Assembly: GCF_003116815.1 (NCBI RefSeq) | Contig: NZ_QDKQ01000037.1 | Location: 1-64,000 of the forward strand | Length of the DNA stretch: 64,000 nucleotides | DNA from: Caulobacter endophyticus | Lineage (GTDB): Bacteria > Pseudomonadota > Alphaproteobacteria > Caulobacterales > Caulobacteraceae | Direction of reading: 5' to 3' | Shown: positions 16,904 to 25,878 of the stretch, piece after piece | Layout: each line of letters starts with the position of its first letter | How positions within the stretch are numbered: the first letter of the stretch is position 1 | Notes under the pieces: model-generated | Databases searched by the model: none | Seen by the model: only the letters and a program-made list of their open reading frames with translations | Told to the model about the DNA's origin: nothing | Program-made: the position numbers and the translations under genes

Positions 16904-17998
16904 TTAGTCGAACACGATCACCGAGCGCGCCAGCTCGCCGCGTTTCAGTTCCTCGAAGGCGTCGTTGACGTCTTCCAGCCTGATGCGGCGGGCGATCAGT
17001 TCGTCGAGTTTGAGTTTGCCGTTCATGTAGAAGTCGACGAAGCGCGGCATGTCGACCGGGAAGCGGTTGGAGCCCATGTAGCTGCCCTGGATTTTCTTCT
17101 CGCCGAGGAAGTCGGGGCCGTGCAGTTCGATCATCGTGCCGACGGGGATCATGCCGATGATGTTGGCCGTGCCGCCCCGGCGCAGCATCTTGAACGACTG
17201 CTCGGCGGTGGCCTTCAGTCCGATGGCCTCGAAGCTGTGGTGCACCCCGCCGCTCGTCAGCTCCTGCACCTGCTTGACCACGTCGCCGTCATTGGCGTCG
17301 ATCACGTCGGTCGCGCCGAAGGTGCGGGCAAGGGCCAGCTTGGAAGGCTGGCGGTCGATGGCGATGATGCGGCCCGCGCCGGCGATGGCCGCGCCGTTGA
17401 TGGTGGCCAGGCCCACGCCGCCGCAGCCGATGACGGCGACGGTCTCGCCCGGCTGGACTTTCGATGTATGGATCACCGCCCCGATGCCGGTGGTCACCGA
17501 GCAGCCGATCAGGGCGGCGCGGTCGAAGGGCATGTCCTTGCGGATGGCCACGCACGCGTGCTCGTGCACCAGCATCAGCTCGGCGAAGGACGACAGGTTG
17601 AGGAACTGGGCCATAGGGCCGCGACCGTTCAGATCCTCCTTGAAAAGGCGGGGTTCCGAACCCTTCGGACGCTTGGTCTCCGAGCTCGTGCACAGGCTCA
17701 TGTGGCCCGTGAGGCAGACCTCGCAGTGGCCGCAATAGACCGAGAGGCAGGTGATGACGTGGTCGCCGACCTTGACCGTGCGCACCTCGTCGCCGACCGC
17801 CTCGACGATGCCGGCGCTTTCGTGGCCCAGTACGGCGGGCAGGGGATGGGGGTAGGAGCCCTCGACGAAGTGCAGGTCGGAGTGGCAGACGCCCGCGGCC
17901 TTCGTGCGGATCAGAACCTCGCGCGGGCCGGGCTTGCCGATGGCCACGTCTTCGATCGAGAGAGGCTTGCCCACCTCGCGCAGCACCGCCGCCTTCAT
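16904..17998 (-). CDS. zinc-dependent alcohol dehydrogenase, class III-like
   Basis: The 364-residue medium-chain dehydrogenase binds NAD through GCGGVGLATINGA (about 193). It has catalytic zinc ligands Cys38 (GVCHSD) and His-Glu in LGHESAGIV, and the four structural-zinc cysteines in CGHCEVCLTGHMSLC. The layout fits the group of NAD-dependent alcohol or S-hydroxymethyl-type dehydrogenases with a long insertion before the coenzyme domain (SSETKRPKGSEPRLF). It oxidises alcohols to aldehydes or the reverse; the exact substrate is not evident. It is transcribed alone, with a tail-to-tail arrangement towards the EamA gene. Confidence 0.9.
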   Translation of the reverse strand: MKAAVLREVGKPLSIEDVAIGKPGPREVLIRTKAAGVCHSDLHFVEGSYPHPLPAVLGHESAGIVEAVGDEVRTVKVGDHVITCLSVYCGHCEVCLTGHMSLCTSSETKRPKGSEPRLFKEDLNGRGPMAQFLNLSSFAELMLVHEHACVAIRKDMPFDRAALIGCSVTTGIGAVIHTSKVQPGETVAVIGCGGVGLATINGAAIAGAGRIIAIDRQPSKLALARTFGATDVIDANDGDVVKQVQELTSGGVHHSFEAIGLKATAEQSFKMLRRGGTANIIGMIPVGTMIELHGPDFLGEKKIQGSYMGSNRFPVDMPRFVDFYMNGKLKLDELIARRIRLEDVNDAFEELKRGELARSVIVFD

Positions 17999-18154
17999 CC
18001 GCTCGTCTCCCGCTTTATGGTTGTGCGGCAGACCCTAGCCCCGGCGGAGGGGCGAGCGGAAGAGGCTATCGAAACATTTGTTTGAGGAGTGTTCTCGACC
18101 GGCCTCGCTCAGACCTTTCAGAACGGTCGAGGTTTGAGCGGTCGCCGACACGGA

Positions 18155-18175
18155 CCCTCGCCACAGGGGCGAGGG
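18155..18175. terminator. hairpin downstream of cheW
   Basis: CCCTCGCC-ACAGG-GGCGAGGG forms a strong stem 37 bases beyond the cheW stop on the minus strand. It resembles the arms of the GC-rich repeats in this window and lacks a U-run, so it may be a repeat piece serving as terminator. Confidence 0.5.
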
Positions 18176-18211
18176 AGGCGGAACTGGCTGGGAGAAAGGG
18201 GAGTGTGAACC

Positions 18212-18682
18212 CTACGCCGCCAGGTCGATCGGGCGCTCTGGCAGGATGGCGTCGACGGTCAGAAGCACGACCATCGTCGTCTCGGTGGTGATCACGGCCG
18301 AGACCAGGGCCGAGGCCTCGTCGCCGACCGATGGCGGCGGGCTGATCTGGCTGGCTTCGACAATGAAGCTGTCGCACACCGCGTCGACCAGCAGGCCGGC
18401 GACGTCGCGGCCGTTCTCGACGACGATGATCACCTGACGCGGACCGTCTTGGGCCAGGCCCTTGCCCAGCCGGGCCGACAGGTCGATGACCGGCATCACC
18501 TGGCCGCGCAGGTTGATGACGCCGCGCACGTGCGGCGGGGCGTCGGGCAGCGGGGTGGGGGGCGTGACGCCGCGGATCTCGCGCACCGTGCCGACCGGCA
18601 CGCAGTAGGTCTGGGCGCCCACCTCGAACGACAGAACCTGAAGGGCTTCGCCGGGGGTGTAGGCCGTGTTGTTGCTCGACAT
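18212..18682 (-). CDS. cheW: orphan chemotaxis coupling protein CheW
   Basis: CheW bridges chemoreceptors and the CheA kinase in the polar array. The 156-residue product has the single CheW domain: LQVLSFEVGAQTYCVPVGTVREIRG at the start, HVRGVINLRGQVMPVIDLSARLG in the middle (the NLRG motif is a receptor-contact hallmark), and GLLVDAV near the end. The ATG at 18682 is selected by alignment to this domain. No other chemotaxis gene is nearby, so this is a stray CheW, perhaps for a secondary receptor set. It is a one-gene unit with a downstream hairpin. Confidence 0.93.
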   Translation of the reverse strand: MSSNNTAYTPGEALQVLSFEVGAQTYCVPVGTVREIRGVTPPTPLPDAPPHVRGVINLRGQVMPVIDLSARLGKGLAQDGPRQVIIVVENGRDVAGLLVDAVCDSFIVEASQISPPPSVGDEASALVSAVITTETTMVVLLTVDAILPERPIDLAA

Positions 18683-18859
18683 CGCTTTCGTCCGCCTTCG
18701 TCGCGTCGATGGCCTTCTGGCCACGTTCGAGGAAAAGCATCGCCGAGAAAGGTGAACAAAAAAGGCGCCTTGGCGAGACTTTTCACCTGACAGGGCCGTT
18801 CACCCAGGGTTCAGGCGCGGAGGCGCAGGCTTGGGACAAGCTTTTCGAAGGAGGCCGAC

Positions 18860-19246
18860 ATGGCTTTCAAACCGCTCAAGACCCTCGGGGGCGTCGCCGC
18901 CGGCCTCGCCGCCCTGACCATGATCGCCGCCAGCACCCAGGCCTCGGCCGACGACTGGCGCCGCGGACGCTATCACCACCGTGACCGCGGCAACGACGCC
19001 GCGGCCGCCGCCATCGTCGGCGGCATCGTGGGCCTGGCCATCGGCTCGTCGCTGAACAACGACCACCGCAACGATCGCTATTACGGCCGTCCGGCCTATG
19101 GCTACGACTACGGCTATCGCGCCCCGCCGCCGCGCTACTACGGCTACGACTACGGTCCGCGCCGTCATCACCGCAGCGATTGCTGGACCACGCGCGACTA
19201 CGACCGCTACAGCGGCTCGGTCTACGAACGCACCGTCTGCCGCTAA
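18860..19246 (+). CDS. secreted Tyr/Arg/Gly-rich small protein with glycine zipper
   Basis: The 128-residue protein has a signal peptide (residues 1-30, ending TQASA). A glycine-zipper-like hydrophobic segment (AAAAIVGGIVGLAIGSSLNN, about 48-67) follows. The tail is rich in Tyr, Arg, Gly and His, with repeated YGYDYGYR-type pieces. Two cysteines in the final 25 residues may form a disulfide. Proteins of this make-up are common, poorly characterised envelope proteins in alphaproteobacteria. A strong AAGGAGG ribosome site precedes the ATG, suggesting high expression. Function unknown. Confidence 0.7.
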   Translation: MAFKPLKTLGGVAAGLAALTMIAASTQASADDWRRGRYHHRDRGNDAAAAAIVGGIVGLAIGSSLNNDHRNDRYYGRPAYGYDYGYRAPPPRYYGYDYGPRRHHRSDCWTTRDYDRYSGSVYERTVCR

Positions 19247-19267
19247 GACTTAAAAGCCCCAAGCTGG

Positions 19268-19299
19268 AGCCCCGGCGTCGAACCCTCGGCGTCGGGGCT
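19268..19299 (+). terminator. candidate terminator after the gene at 18860
   Basis: Arms AGCCCCG and CGGGGCT are separated by an 18-base loop that itself holds a short GGCGTC repeat. It is 21 bases after the stop. There is only a weak T-run. Confidence 0.55.
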
Positions 19300-19359
19300 T
19301 GTCATTGAGAACAAAAAATGAACATTGTGGCGCCTCCGGTTCTTGAAGAGGCCACCGCC

Positions 19360-19545
19360 ATGTCCGCCGCCGCCTTTGTTCCCGACCGCCAGGAAGTAGC
19401 CATGGCCGCGCTGCTGGGCGCCTGGCGCACGCTGCGCGCCGCCGGCCTGGAGGAGGCCGAGGTCCAGGCCCTGTTCCACCAGATCGCCGACCGTCCCGAG
19501 GACGTCGCGCGCCGTCTACGCAAGATGGTCAACGGCCTGGGCTGA
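19360..19545 (+). CDS. small hypothetical helical protein
   Basis: The product is 61 residues from this start (or 75 from an in-frame ATG at 19318). I prefer 19360 because GAAGAGG stands eight bases ahead of it. The sequence is mostly helical, with MAALLGAWRTLRAAGLEEAEVQALFHQIADRPEDVARRLRKMV. It has no signal peptide, no cysteine and no membrane span. I do not recognise a family. It follows the secreted protein gene in the same direction and may share its promoter if the hairpin between them leaks. Confidence 0.55.
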   Translation: MSAAAFVPDRQEVAMAALLGAWRTLRAAGLEEAEVQALFHQIADRPEDVARRLRKMVNGLG

Positions 19546-19679
19546 TTTTCCGGCGGAGGCGCGCATCCGGCGTCCGGCGAGATCCGTAGCTGATGCATGG
19601 AGGCGGCGCCGCGCAGGCGCCGTCCCGCCGCGCGCCCGTCGACCCCCGTCCCCCACCTGGAGGCGGGCGAGCCGGGGTT

Positions 19680-19713
19680 CCTTCCGCCTCTCCCCCCCGT
19701 TGGAGGCGGAAGG
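19680..19713. repeat. GC-rich hairpin repeat before the mgtC-like gene
   Basis: Perfect 11-base arms CCTTCCGCCTC and GAGGCGGAAGG enclose a C-rich loop of 12 bases. A related piece (CACCTGGAGGCGGG) sits just upstream. It lies about 50 bases before the next start codon and could affect its mRNA. Confidence 0.65.
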
Positions 19714-19760
19714 GCCTTGGCTGCGGGGGAGCCTCCGGCCGGCTTGACCGTTTCATCGCG

Positions 19761-20453
19761 ATGGACGGCGTCTCCCTGCAATATGTGCTGCCCGTGCTGG
19801 GAGCCCTGGCGGCCGGGGCGGTGGTCGGGTTCGAGCGCGAATACCGATCGCGGCCCGCCGGCCTTCGCACCCACATGCTGGTGTCGCTGGCCTCGGCCCT
19901 GCTGATGCTGGCGGCCGTGCATCAGCTGAAATGGATGGGCGACACGCCGCTGGAGACGGTGCGCATCGACCCCGTCCGCATGGCGCACGGCGTGCTGACC
20001 GGCGTCGGCTTTCTGTGCGGCGGCGTGATCTTCCAGCAGGGGGTGTCGGTTCACGGCCTGACCACGGCCGCCTCGCTGTGGATCACCTCGGCGCTCGGCA
20101 TGCTGTTCGGCATGGGCTTGTACGATCTGGCGATCGCCGGGACGGTGCTCAGCGTGGTGGTGCTCAGCGCCGCCCGCTGGCTGGACCGCCACATGCCGCA
20201 GAAGAACTACGCCGAGATCGCCGTGCGCTTTCGCCGCGAGGCCCTGGTCGACGAGGCGCAGCTGCGCGGCCTGCTGGCGACCTTCGAGCTGGAGGGCGGC
20301 CGCATCAACCAGCGCCTGATCGGCGGCGGGACCCTGTTCGAGCTGGCCGGCTCGTTCTCGGGCAAGGGCGCGCTGCGATTGGGCGAACTGGCCCGGCGCC
20401 TCGAGGAAGACGAGCGGGTGGTCGAGTTCGACATCCTGCCCAGAAAGGACTGA
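19761..20453 (+). CDS. MgtC/SapB family membrane protein
   Basis: The 230-residue protein has the MgtC membrane domain (about 5-140) with signatures GALAAGAVVGFEREYRSRPAGLRTHMLV and GVGFLCGGVIFQQG, in four to five helices. A soluble C-terminal ACT-like region follows (about 150-230: YAEIAVRFRREALVDEAQLR). MgtC proteins modulate F-type ATPase and magnesium or phosphate balance in low-Mg growth; environmental homologues are less well defined. The ATG at 19761 begins the conserved MDGVSLQYVLPVLG segment, so it is preferred over upstream in-frame sequence that runs through the hairpin repeat. Confidence 0.88.
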   Translation: MDGVSLQYVLPVLGALAAGAVVGFEREYRSRPAGLRTHMLVSLASALLMLAAVHQLKWMGDTPLETVRIDPVRMAHGVLTGVGFLCGGVIFQQGVSVHGLTTAASLWITSALGMLFGMGLYDLAIAGTVLSVVVLSAARWLDRHMPQKNYAEIAVRFRREALVDEAQLRGLLATFELEGGRINQRLIGGGTLFELAGSFSGKGALRLGELARRLEEDERVVEFDILPRKD

Positions 20454-20496
20454 ACGCCGCTCTCCGACGGCTTCCGGGGCGGCGGGAGGCTGGGCT

Positions 20497-21441
20497 ATGA
20501 TCGCCGTCATGGCGCTTCGTCTGCATATCGACACCGACTGCGGCGTGGACGACGCCCTGGCCCTGGCGCTGCTGGCGCGGGCGCGCGACAGCGTCGAGGT
20601 CGGCACCGTCTCGGCCGTGTTCGGCAACACCTATGTCGACCAGGCCGCCGCCAACGCCCGGGGCGTGCTGCGTCTCGCCGGCTGCGCGGCCGAGGTCTAT
20701 ATCGGCGCCGGCGCGGGCCTGGCCCGCCGGCGGGTCGAGCGTATGCGGCCCGCCCACGGTCCCGATGGCCTCAACGGCGCGGGTTTCTCGCAACGCTGGA
20801 AACTGCCCGAGTTGGACCGCGGTCACGGGGTCAGCCTGCTGGCCTTCCTGGCGCGGCGGCGGGTGAAGGGCCTGTTCCTGGGTCCGTTGACCAATCTGGC
20901 GCTGGGCCTGCTCGACGATCCGGCCGCCTTTCGCGGATGGTCGCCGACCATCATGGCCGGGGCCTTCGCCGTGCAGGGCAAGGCCGCCGGCGGCGCCGAC
21001 TTCAACAGCTGGAGCGATCCCGAGGCCCTGGCCCGGATCCTGGAGGCCGGCGTCAAGCCGCGCCTCGTGCCGCTGGACGTCACCAGCCTGGTCACCATCA
21101 CCGCCGCCGACCTCGACAGCGGCGCGCGCTGCTGCGGCAGTCCCTTGTCCGCGCGCCTGAGCCGCGCGGCCGGTCCCTATATCGCCTTCCATCAGAAAGC
21201 CTGGCAGGCCGACGGCTGCCACCCGCACGACGCGGTCGCCGCCGCCAGCCTGGTGGTCCCCGAGGCGTTCACCTTCGAGCCGGCGCGCCTGCGCGTGGTG
21301 CTGGACGGCGAGCGCCAGGGCCGCATCGATCGCGTCGAGGGCGAGCCCAACGCCGAGGTCTGCGTGTCTGTGGATGCGCCGGCGGTGCGGGCGCTGATCC
21401 TCAAGGCGCTGTTCGGCTGGGTGGAGATGGCGGGAGCCTGA
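20497..21441 (+). CDS. inosine/uridine-type nucleoside hydrolase
   Basis: The 314-residue enzyme cleaves the N-glycosidic bond of nucleosides to base and ribose. The calcium-binding signature DTDCGVDDALALALL near residue 12 matches the family pattern DTDxGxDDAxA. The later PLTNLALGLL and the asparagine-rich FNSWSDPEALARIL segment, followed by HPHDAVAA near residue 245, complete the active site. Two starts are possible; 20497 follows GGGAGG and is used, with an ATG twelve bases later as the alternative. It ends at a large inverted repeat shared with the convergent peptidase gene. Confidence 0.9.
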   Translation: MIAVMALRLHIDTDCGVDDALALALLARARDSVEVGTVSAVFGNTYVDQAAANARGVLRLAGCAAEVYIGAGAGLARRRVERMRPAHGPDGLNGAGFSQRWKLPELDRGHGVSLLAFLARRRVKGLFLGPLTNLALGLLDDPAAFRGWSPTIMAGAFAVQGKAAGGADFNSWSDPEALARILEAGVKPRLVPLDVTSLVTITAADLDSGARCCGSPLSARLSRAAGPYIAFHQKAWQADGCHPHDAVAAASLVVPEAFTFEPARLRVVLDGERQGRIDRVEGEPNAEVCVSVDAPAVRALILKALFGWVEMAGA

Positions 21442-21456
21442 GCTTTCCCACTCCCG

Positions 21457-21550
21457 TAAAATCCCCGCGAAAGCGGGGACCCAGGCTTTTTCTGAAACGC
21501 GGGGCGCTCGACGATAAAACACCTGGGCCCCCGCTTTCGCGGGGGTTTTA
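21457..21550. repeat. long inverted repeat between convergent genes
   Basis: The arms TAAAATCCCCGCGAAAGCGG and its near-complement CCGCTTTCGCGGGGG plus TTTTA, each extended by CCCAGG or CCTGGG, are about 29 bases long. They enclose about 36 bases. Each arm can also fold as its own small hairpin (CCCCGC-GAAA-GCGGGG). It serves as a bidirectional terminator between the nucleoside hydrolase and the M20 peptidase and belongs to a different repeat type from the one at 2207. Confidence 0.85.
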
Positions 21551-21568
21551 AGGATTGGGGAGCGAGCG

Positions 21569-22999
21569 TTACTTCCCGCCCGCGTAGTCCTTCACCAGGC
21601 CGTAGAGGAAATCGCGCCCGTCATAGAGCGACTTCACGCGCATACGCTCGTTCAGGCCGTGCACGCCGTCGCCGTCAGCGTTGCCGAACAGGCCGCTGAC
21701 GCCATAGGTCGGGATGCCCGCGGCGTTGGTATGCACGCCGTCGGTGGCGCCGGTCAGCAGGATCGGCACGATCGGCACGCCGGGCCACTGCTTGGCGGCG
21801 TTCTTCTGGATCGGGCCCATGATCGCGGGCGTCAGGGCCGGCGGCGGCGAGACCGGCTTGGCCTCGTGGGCCAAGGCGACGGTCACGGCCGGGTCGGCGA
21901 CCAGTTCGGTCAGCTTGGCCTTCACCTCGTCGACCGGCGTGCCCGGCAGGATGCGGCAGTTGATGTTGGCGGTGGCGCGCTGGGGCAGGGCGTTGGGCGC
22001 GTGGCCGGCATCGACCATGGTGGCCACGCAGGTGGTGCGCAGGATCGAGTTCCAGCCGGCGTCCCTGGTCAGCACCTTCAGCGCTTCGGGGTCCTCGACA
22101 TTGGCGACCAGGGCCTTCATGGCGGCGGCCTGGTCGGCGGGGACGCGGGCCTGCATCTGGGTGAAGTAGCCGCGCGTGGCGTCGATGAAGCGGGTCGGGA
22201 ACTGGTAGGCGCCGATGCGGCCGACGGCGGCCGTCAGGTGGTAGATGGCGTTGTCGGCCACGGGGCGGCTGGAGTGGCCGCCAGCGTTCGTCGCCGTCAG
22301 GGTGAAGTCCTGGTAGACCTTCTCGCCGGCCTGCACCTCGAGCACGATCTCCTTGCCGGTCTCGTCCAGCAGGCCGTCGGCGCCTTCATTGAGGGCGAAT
22401 TCGGCGTCGACCAGCGGACGGTGGTTCTTCACCAGGTCTTCGATGCCGTTATAGCCCTCGCTCTCCTCGCCGCAGGTCAGCGCCATCTTGATGTCGCGCT
22501 TGGGCTTGAAGCCGCTCTGCTTGAGGCGGACCAGGGTGTCGGCCCAGATGGCGGCCTGGGCCTTGTCGTCCGACGTGCCGCGTCCGTAGAAGTAGCCGTT
22601 CTCCTCGACCAGCTTGAACGGGTCGCGCGTCCAGTCCTCGCGCTTGGCCTCGACCACGTCGATGTGGGCCAGGAGCAGCATGGGCCTGGACTTGGCGTCG
22701 GCCCCGCGCAGCACGGCCACCAGGCTGCCCTCGCGCGGATACTTTGGATCGACCACGACCTTGACGTCGCCTTCCGGATAGCCGGCCGCCTTCAGGCGCG
22801 CGCCCATGGCCTGCGCGGCGGCGGTGCAGCTGCCCTTCGACAGGGTGGTGTCGATCTCGACCAGCTCCTTGTAGAGCGCGCGGAAGGCCGTCTGGTCGGC
22901 GCGGGGCGTGACCTGGGGGCCGGGCGTCGGCTGGGCGTGGGCCATGACGGGCAGGGCGGCGAGGGCCGCGGTGGTGGCGAAAAGAGCCTTCAGGCGCAT
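21569..22999 (-). CDS. secreted M20 family metallopeptidase
   Basis: The 476-residue protein has signal peptide [22 protein letters not shown]. It then has the M20 catalytic domain with metal ligands in [27 protein letters not shown] and [11 protein letters not shown], plus the dimerisation insert (about 220-330). A final ligand region lies near [14 protein letters not shown]. It is expected to cleave short peptides or acyl-amino acids in the periplasm with two zinc ions. The start at 22999 is the one that begins the signal peptide. It is divergent from ruvC, and the shared 159-base gap holds a perfect CtrA box. Confidence 0.92.
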   Translation of the reverse strand: MRLKALFATTAALAALPVMAHAQPTPGPQVTPRADQTAFRALYKELVEIDTTLSKGSCTAAAQAMGARLKAAGYPEGDVKVVVDPKYPREGSLVAVLRGADAKSRPMLLLAHIDVVEAKREDWTRDPFKLVEENGYFYGRGTSDDKAQAAIWADTLVRLKQSGFKPKRDIKMALTCGEESEGYNGIEDLVKNHRPLVDAEFALNEGADGLLDETGKEIVLEVQAGEKVYQDFTLTATNAGGHSSRPVADNAIYHLTAAVGRIGAYQFPTRFIDATRGYFTQMQARVPADQAAAMKALVANVEDPEALKVLTRDAGWNSILRTTCVATMVDAGHAPNALPQRATANINCRILPGTPVDEVKAKLTELVADPAVTVALAHEAKPVSPPPALTPAIMGPIQKNAAKQWPGVPIVPILLTGATDGVHTNAAGIPTYGVSGLFGNADGDGVHGLNERMRVKSLYDGRDFLYGLVKDYAGGK

Positions 23000-23092
23000 G
23001 GTCCGACCTTCAAGTGTCGCAAAACGTGGCCGGAACAGGAGCGGGCTTCGCCTCGCTGCGCAAGCCACATGCTCGAAAACCAGGGCTGCGTG

Positions 23093-23107
23093 TTAACCCA
23101 TGCTTAA
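23093..23107. promoter_or_regulatory. CtrA box between M20 peptidase and ruvC
   Basis: TTAACCCATGCTTAA is an exact TTAA-N7-TTAA match to the CtrA consensus. It lies 52 bases ahead of the ruvC start and 94 bases ahead of the divergent peptidase start, so it may serve either gene or both. Confidence 0.7.
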
Positions 23108-23158
23108 GCATGACGCGGCTTTTCCTGGCGACAGGAAAGGGCGAGACTGCGAGAACAC

Positions 23159-23662
23159 ATGATGAACGCGAATCGCCCCCTGCGCATCCTCGGCCTCGAT
23201 CCGGGCCTCCGCCGCACCGGCTGGGGCGTGATCGGCGTGGCCGGCTCGCGCATCACCCACATCGCGCACGGCGTCATCGCGCCCGACGAGAAGGCCGCCT
23301 TCTCCGACCGCCTGCTCACGCTGTTCGAGGGCGTTTGCGCGGTGATCGAGCAGCACGCGCCGGACGAGGCCGCGGTCGAAGAGACCTTCGTCAACACCAA
23401 CGCCCAGTCGACGCTGAAGCTGGGTCACGCTCGGGCCGCCTCAATGATCGCCCCGGCTCGCGCGGGCCTGATCGTCGCCGAATACTCGGCCCCCGTGGTC
23501 AAGAAGGCGGTGGTGGGCACCGGCGCGGCCGACAAGGCCCAGGTCGCCTTCATGATCGCCCGCCTGCTGCCGACCGCCGGCTCGCCTACGGCCGACGCCG
23601 CCGACGCGCTTGCGGTGGCGATCGCCCACGCTCACGCCCGCACCGCGAGGAGAGTCGCATGA
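23159..23662 (+). CDS. ruvC: Holliday junction resolvase RuvC
   Basis: RuvC is the dimeric endonuclease that cuts four-way recombination junctions. The 167-residue protein has the RNase H-like fold with acidic residues in [13 protein letters not shown] (first Asp), [13 protein letters not shown] (Glu) and the final [13 protein letters not shown] (two Asp). Length is normal. Its stop codon overlaps the ruvA start (ATGA), showing translational coupling with the branch-migration genes. The CtrA box upstream would add cell-cycle timing to recombination repair, if it works. Confidence 0.97.
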   Translation: MMNANRPLRILGLDPGLRRTGWGVIGVAGSRITHIAHGVIAPDEKAAFSDRLLTLFEGVCAVIEQHAPDEAAVEETFVNTNAQSTLKLGHARAASMIAPARAGLIVAEYSAPVVKKAVVGTGAADKAQVAFMIARLLPTAGSPTADAADALAVAIAHAHARTARRVA

Positions 23663-24279
23663 TCGGACGCCTGCGCGGGGCCGTCGCCGAGGTCGGCGAG
23701 GAAGAGGCCCTGATCGACGTCATGGGCGTCGGCTACATCGTTCGCTGCGGCCAGCGCACGCTCCAGCGCCTGCCGGCCCTGGGCGAGGAGACCCTGGTCC
23801 ATGTCGAGAGCCAGTGGAGCGAGAACCAGGGTCTGCGCCTCTACGGCTTCCTCACCCGCGACGATCGCCGCGCCTTCGTGCTGCTGCAGGCGATCCAGGG
23901 CGTCGGCCCCAAGGCCGCCATGGCCGTGCTCGACGTGCTGTCGCCGGCCGAACTGGCCAGCGCCGTGGCGCGCGAGGACAAGGCCGCCGTCGGCCGCGCC
24001 AATGGGGTGGGGCCGAAACTCGCCCTGCGCATCATCACCGAACTGAAGGGCAAGCCGATCACCGACGGTCCGGTGCTCATGGCCGCGCCCTCGACAAACG
24101 CAGCGCCGTCCGCCCCCGCCAAGCCCGCCGCCACCGGCGACGCCGTCGCCGCCCTGATGGGCCTGGGCGTGGCCGAGGTGAACGCCCGCCGCGTGGTCGA
24201 GGCGGCCGCGGCGAAGCTCGGAGACGAGGCCAGCGTGCAGGCCCTGATCAAGGCTGGCCTGCAGGAGCTGGGTCGATGA
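23659..24279 (+). CDS. ruvA: Holliday junction branch-migration protein RuvA
   Basis: RuvA forms tetramers that hold the junction and load RuvB. The 206-residue product starts [28 protein letters not shown] (OB domain). It has two helix-hairpin-helix motifs ([20 protein letters not shown] and [21 protein letters not shown]), a proline/alanine-rich linker (about 135-158) and the C-terminal RuvB-binding helices. It overlaps ruvC by four bases at its start and ruvB by four at its end, so the three form one tightly coupled operon. Confidence 0.97.
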   Translation: MIGRLRGAVAEVGEEEALIDVMGVGYIVRCGQRTLQRLPALGEETLVHVESQWSENQGLRLYGFLTRDDRRAFVLLQAIQGVGPKAAMAVLDVLSPAELASAVAREDKAAVGRANGVGPKLALRIITELKGKPITDGPVLMAAPSTNAAPSAPAKPAATGDAVAALMGLGVAEVNARRVVEAAAAKLGDEASVQALIKAGLQELGR

Positions 24280-25331
24280 CCCGCATCATCTCCGGCGAAG
24301 CCCAGCACGGCGAGCAGATCCCCGGCGCTGCCGACCGCGCCCTGCGGCCCCAGACCCTGGCCGAGTTCGTCGGCCAGGAGCAGGCCAAGGCCAACCTGCG
24401 GATCTTCATCGAGGCGGCCAAGGGGCGGGGCGAGTCGCTCGACCACGTGCTGCTGTTCGGCCCGCCGGGCCTGGGCAAGACCACCCTGGCCCAGATCGTC
24501 GCCCGCGAGCTGGGCGTGAACTTCCGCGCCACCTCCGGCCCGGTGCTGAACAAGCCCGGCGACCTGGCGGCGATCCTGACCAATCTCGAGCCCAACGACG
24601 TCCTGTTCATCGACGAGATTCACCGGCTGTCGTCGAACGTGGAGGAGATCCTCTATCCGGCGATGGAGGACCACGTGCTCGACCTGGTGATCGGGGAGGG
24701 GCCCTCGGCCCGCTCGATCCGCATCGACCTGGCGCCCTTCACGCTGGTGGCGGCGACGACGAGGGCGGGGATGCTCGCCACGCCCTTGCGCGACCGCTTC
24801 GGCATTCCGGTGCGGCTTGAGTTCTACACCCCGCGCGAGCTGCGCCATGTGCTGCTGCACGGCGCGCGCAAGATGGGCGCGCCGCTGTCGGAAGACGGCG
24901 CCGACGAGATCGCCAAGCGCGCCCGCGGCACGCCCCGCGTCGCCGGCCGCCTGCTGCGCCGGGTGCGTGACTTCGCCACCGCCGACGGCGCCGAGGTCAT
25001 CGACCGCAAGGCCGCGGCCATGGCCCTGGCCCGCCTGGAGGTCGACGAAAGCGGCCTCGACAGCCTCGACCGCCGCTACCTGCGGGCCATGATCGAGCAC
25101 TACGGCGGCGGGCCTGTGGGCGTGGAGACCATCGCCTACGCCATCGCCGAGGCTCGCGACGCGGTGGAGGACGTGATCGAGCCCTATCTGATGCAGCAGG
25201 GCTTCATCCAGCGCACGCCGCGCGGCCGCATGGCATGCGGCAAGGCCTATCTGCACCTGGGCCTGACCCTGCCGGCCGCGCCGCCCGCCGTGTCGCAGGG
25301 CGCGCAGGGCGGGCTGTTCGGGGACGAATAG
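24276..25331 (+). CDS. ruvB: Holliday junction helicase RuvB
   Basis: RuvB is the AAA+ ring motor that drives branch migration. The 351-residue protein has Walker A GPPGLGKT (about 64-71), Walker B FIDEIHRL, sensor 1 VAATTRAG, the arginine finger region [13 protein letters not shown] and a C-terminal winged-helix domain ending in IQRTPRGR. Length and motif order are standard. The tail carries about 20 extra Ala/Gly residues after [14 protein letters not shown] small hypothetical gene follows eight bases on and is probably co-transcribed. Confidence 0.98.
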   Translation: MTRIISGEAQHGEQIPGAADRALRPQTLAEFVGQEQAKANLRIFIEAAKGRGESLDHVLLFGPPGLGKTTLAQIVARELGVNFRATSGPVLNKPGDLAAILTNLEPNDVLFIDEIHRLSSNVEEILYPAMEDHVLDLVIGEGPSARSIRIDLAPFTLVAATTRAGMLATPLRDRFGIPVRLEFYTPRELRHVLLHGARKMGAPLSEDGADEIAKRARGTPRVAGRLLRRVRDFATADGAEVIDRKAAAMALARLEVDESGLDSLDRRYLRAMIEHYGGGPVGVETIAYAIAEARDAVEDVIEPYLMQQGFIQRTPRGRMACGKAYLHLGLTLPAAPPAVSQGAQGGLFGDE

Positions 25332-25338
25332 GACGGGC

Positions 25339-25878
25339 ATGGGGGGCTGGCTGCGCGGCAAGTCTTGGAGGTTCGACAGCCCCTTGGCGCCCGCCGAGGT
25401 GCAGGAGCGGCTCGCGGCGATCGTCGGGCCGCCCGGCGATCCGGAGAGCGAACAGCTGGTCGGCTGGGCCCGCGAAGGCGAGGCCAGCCTTGAGGAACGC
25501 CACCACAGGGGCGGGGGCACGGGGTTCCCGCTGCGCGTGGCTTGGCAGGGCGTCGAAGCCGGAAGCCAGGTGAGCTGCCGTTTCCTGCAAAACCACTTCT
25601 ATCTGATCTTAGTGGGCGCCTGGGTCGCCGTCGCCCTGACGGGTTTCTTCAGGATGTCCGACATCATCCAGGCCTTTCTCGCGGGCGAGGCCAGCGTGCC
25701 GGGCATGCGCGCGCGCCACTCTCCCGGCTATCAACTGGTCGCCGGGACGATCTTCCTCACCTTTGCCTGCGCCGTGCCGTTCATCGTGCGATGGAGCATC
25801 GTCAGCGGCCGCCGCGACCTGGTGCGGCAGGTGAACGAAACGCTGGCGGGCGGTCCCGTGGAGGAGATCAGGGCCTAG
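25339..25878 (+). CDS. hypothetical protein with two membrane helices
   Basis: The 179-residue protein has a soluble N-terminal domain (about 1-85) beginning WLRGKSWRFDSPLAPAEVQERL, which looks like a small sheet-and-helix module. Two membrane spans follow (about 88-108 FYLILVGAWVAVALTGFF and 136-158), then a short cytoplasmic tail. It sits eight bases after ruvB and before ybgC, and is probably read through from the ruv operon. I recognise no family. Similar small membrane proteins with an N-terminal PA14-unlike soluble part occur in Caulobacter. Confidence 0.6.
   Translation: MGGWLRGKSWRFDSPLAPAEVQERLAAIVGPPGDPESEQLVGWAREGEASLEERHHRGGGTGFPLRVAWQGVEAGSQVSCRFLQNHFYLILVGAWVAVALTGFFRMSDIIQAFLAGEASVPGMRARHSPGYQLVAGTIFLTFACAVPFIVRWSIVSGRRDLVRQVNETLAGGPVEEIRA

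Noticed and set aside
21457..21550. Possible CRISPR-like repeat array
   Set aside because: There is one inverted pair only, with no regular direct repeats or spacers and no cas genes nearby.
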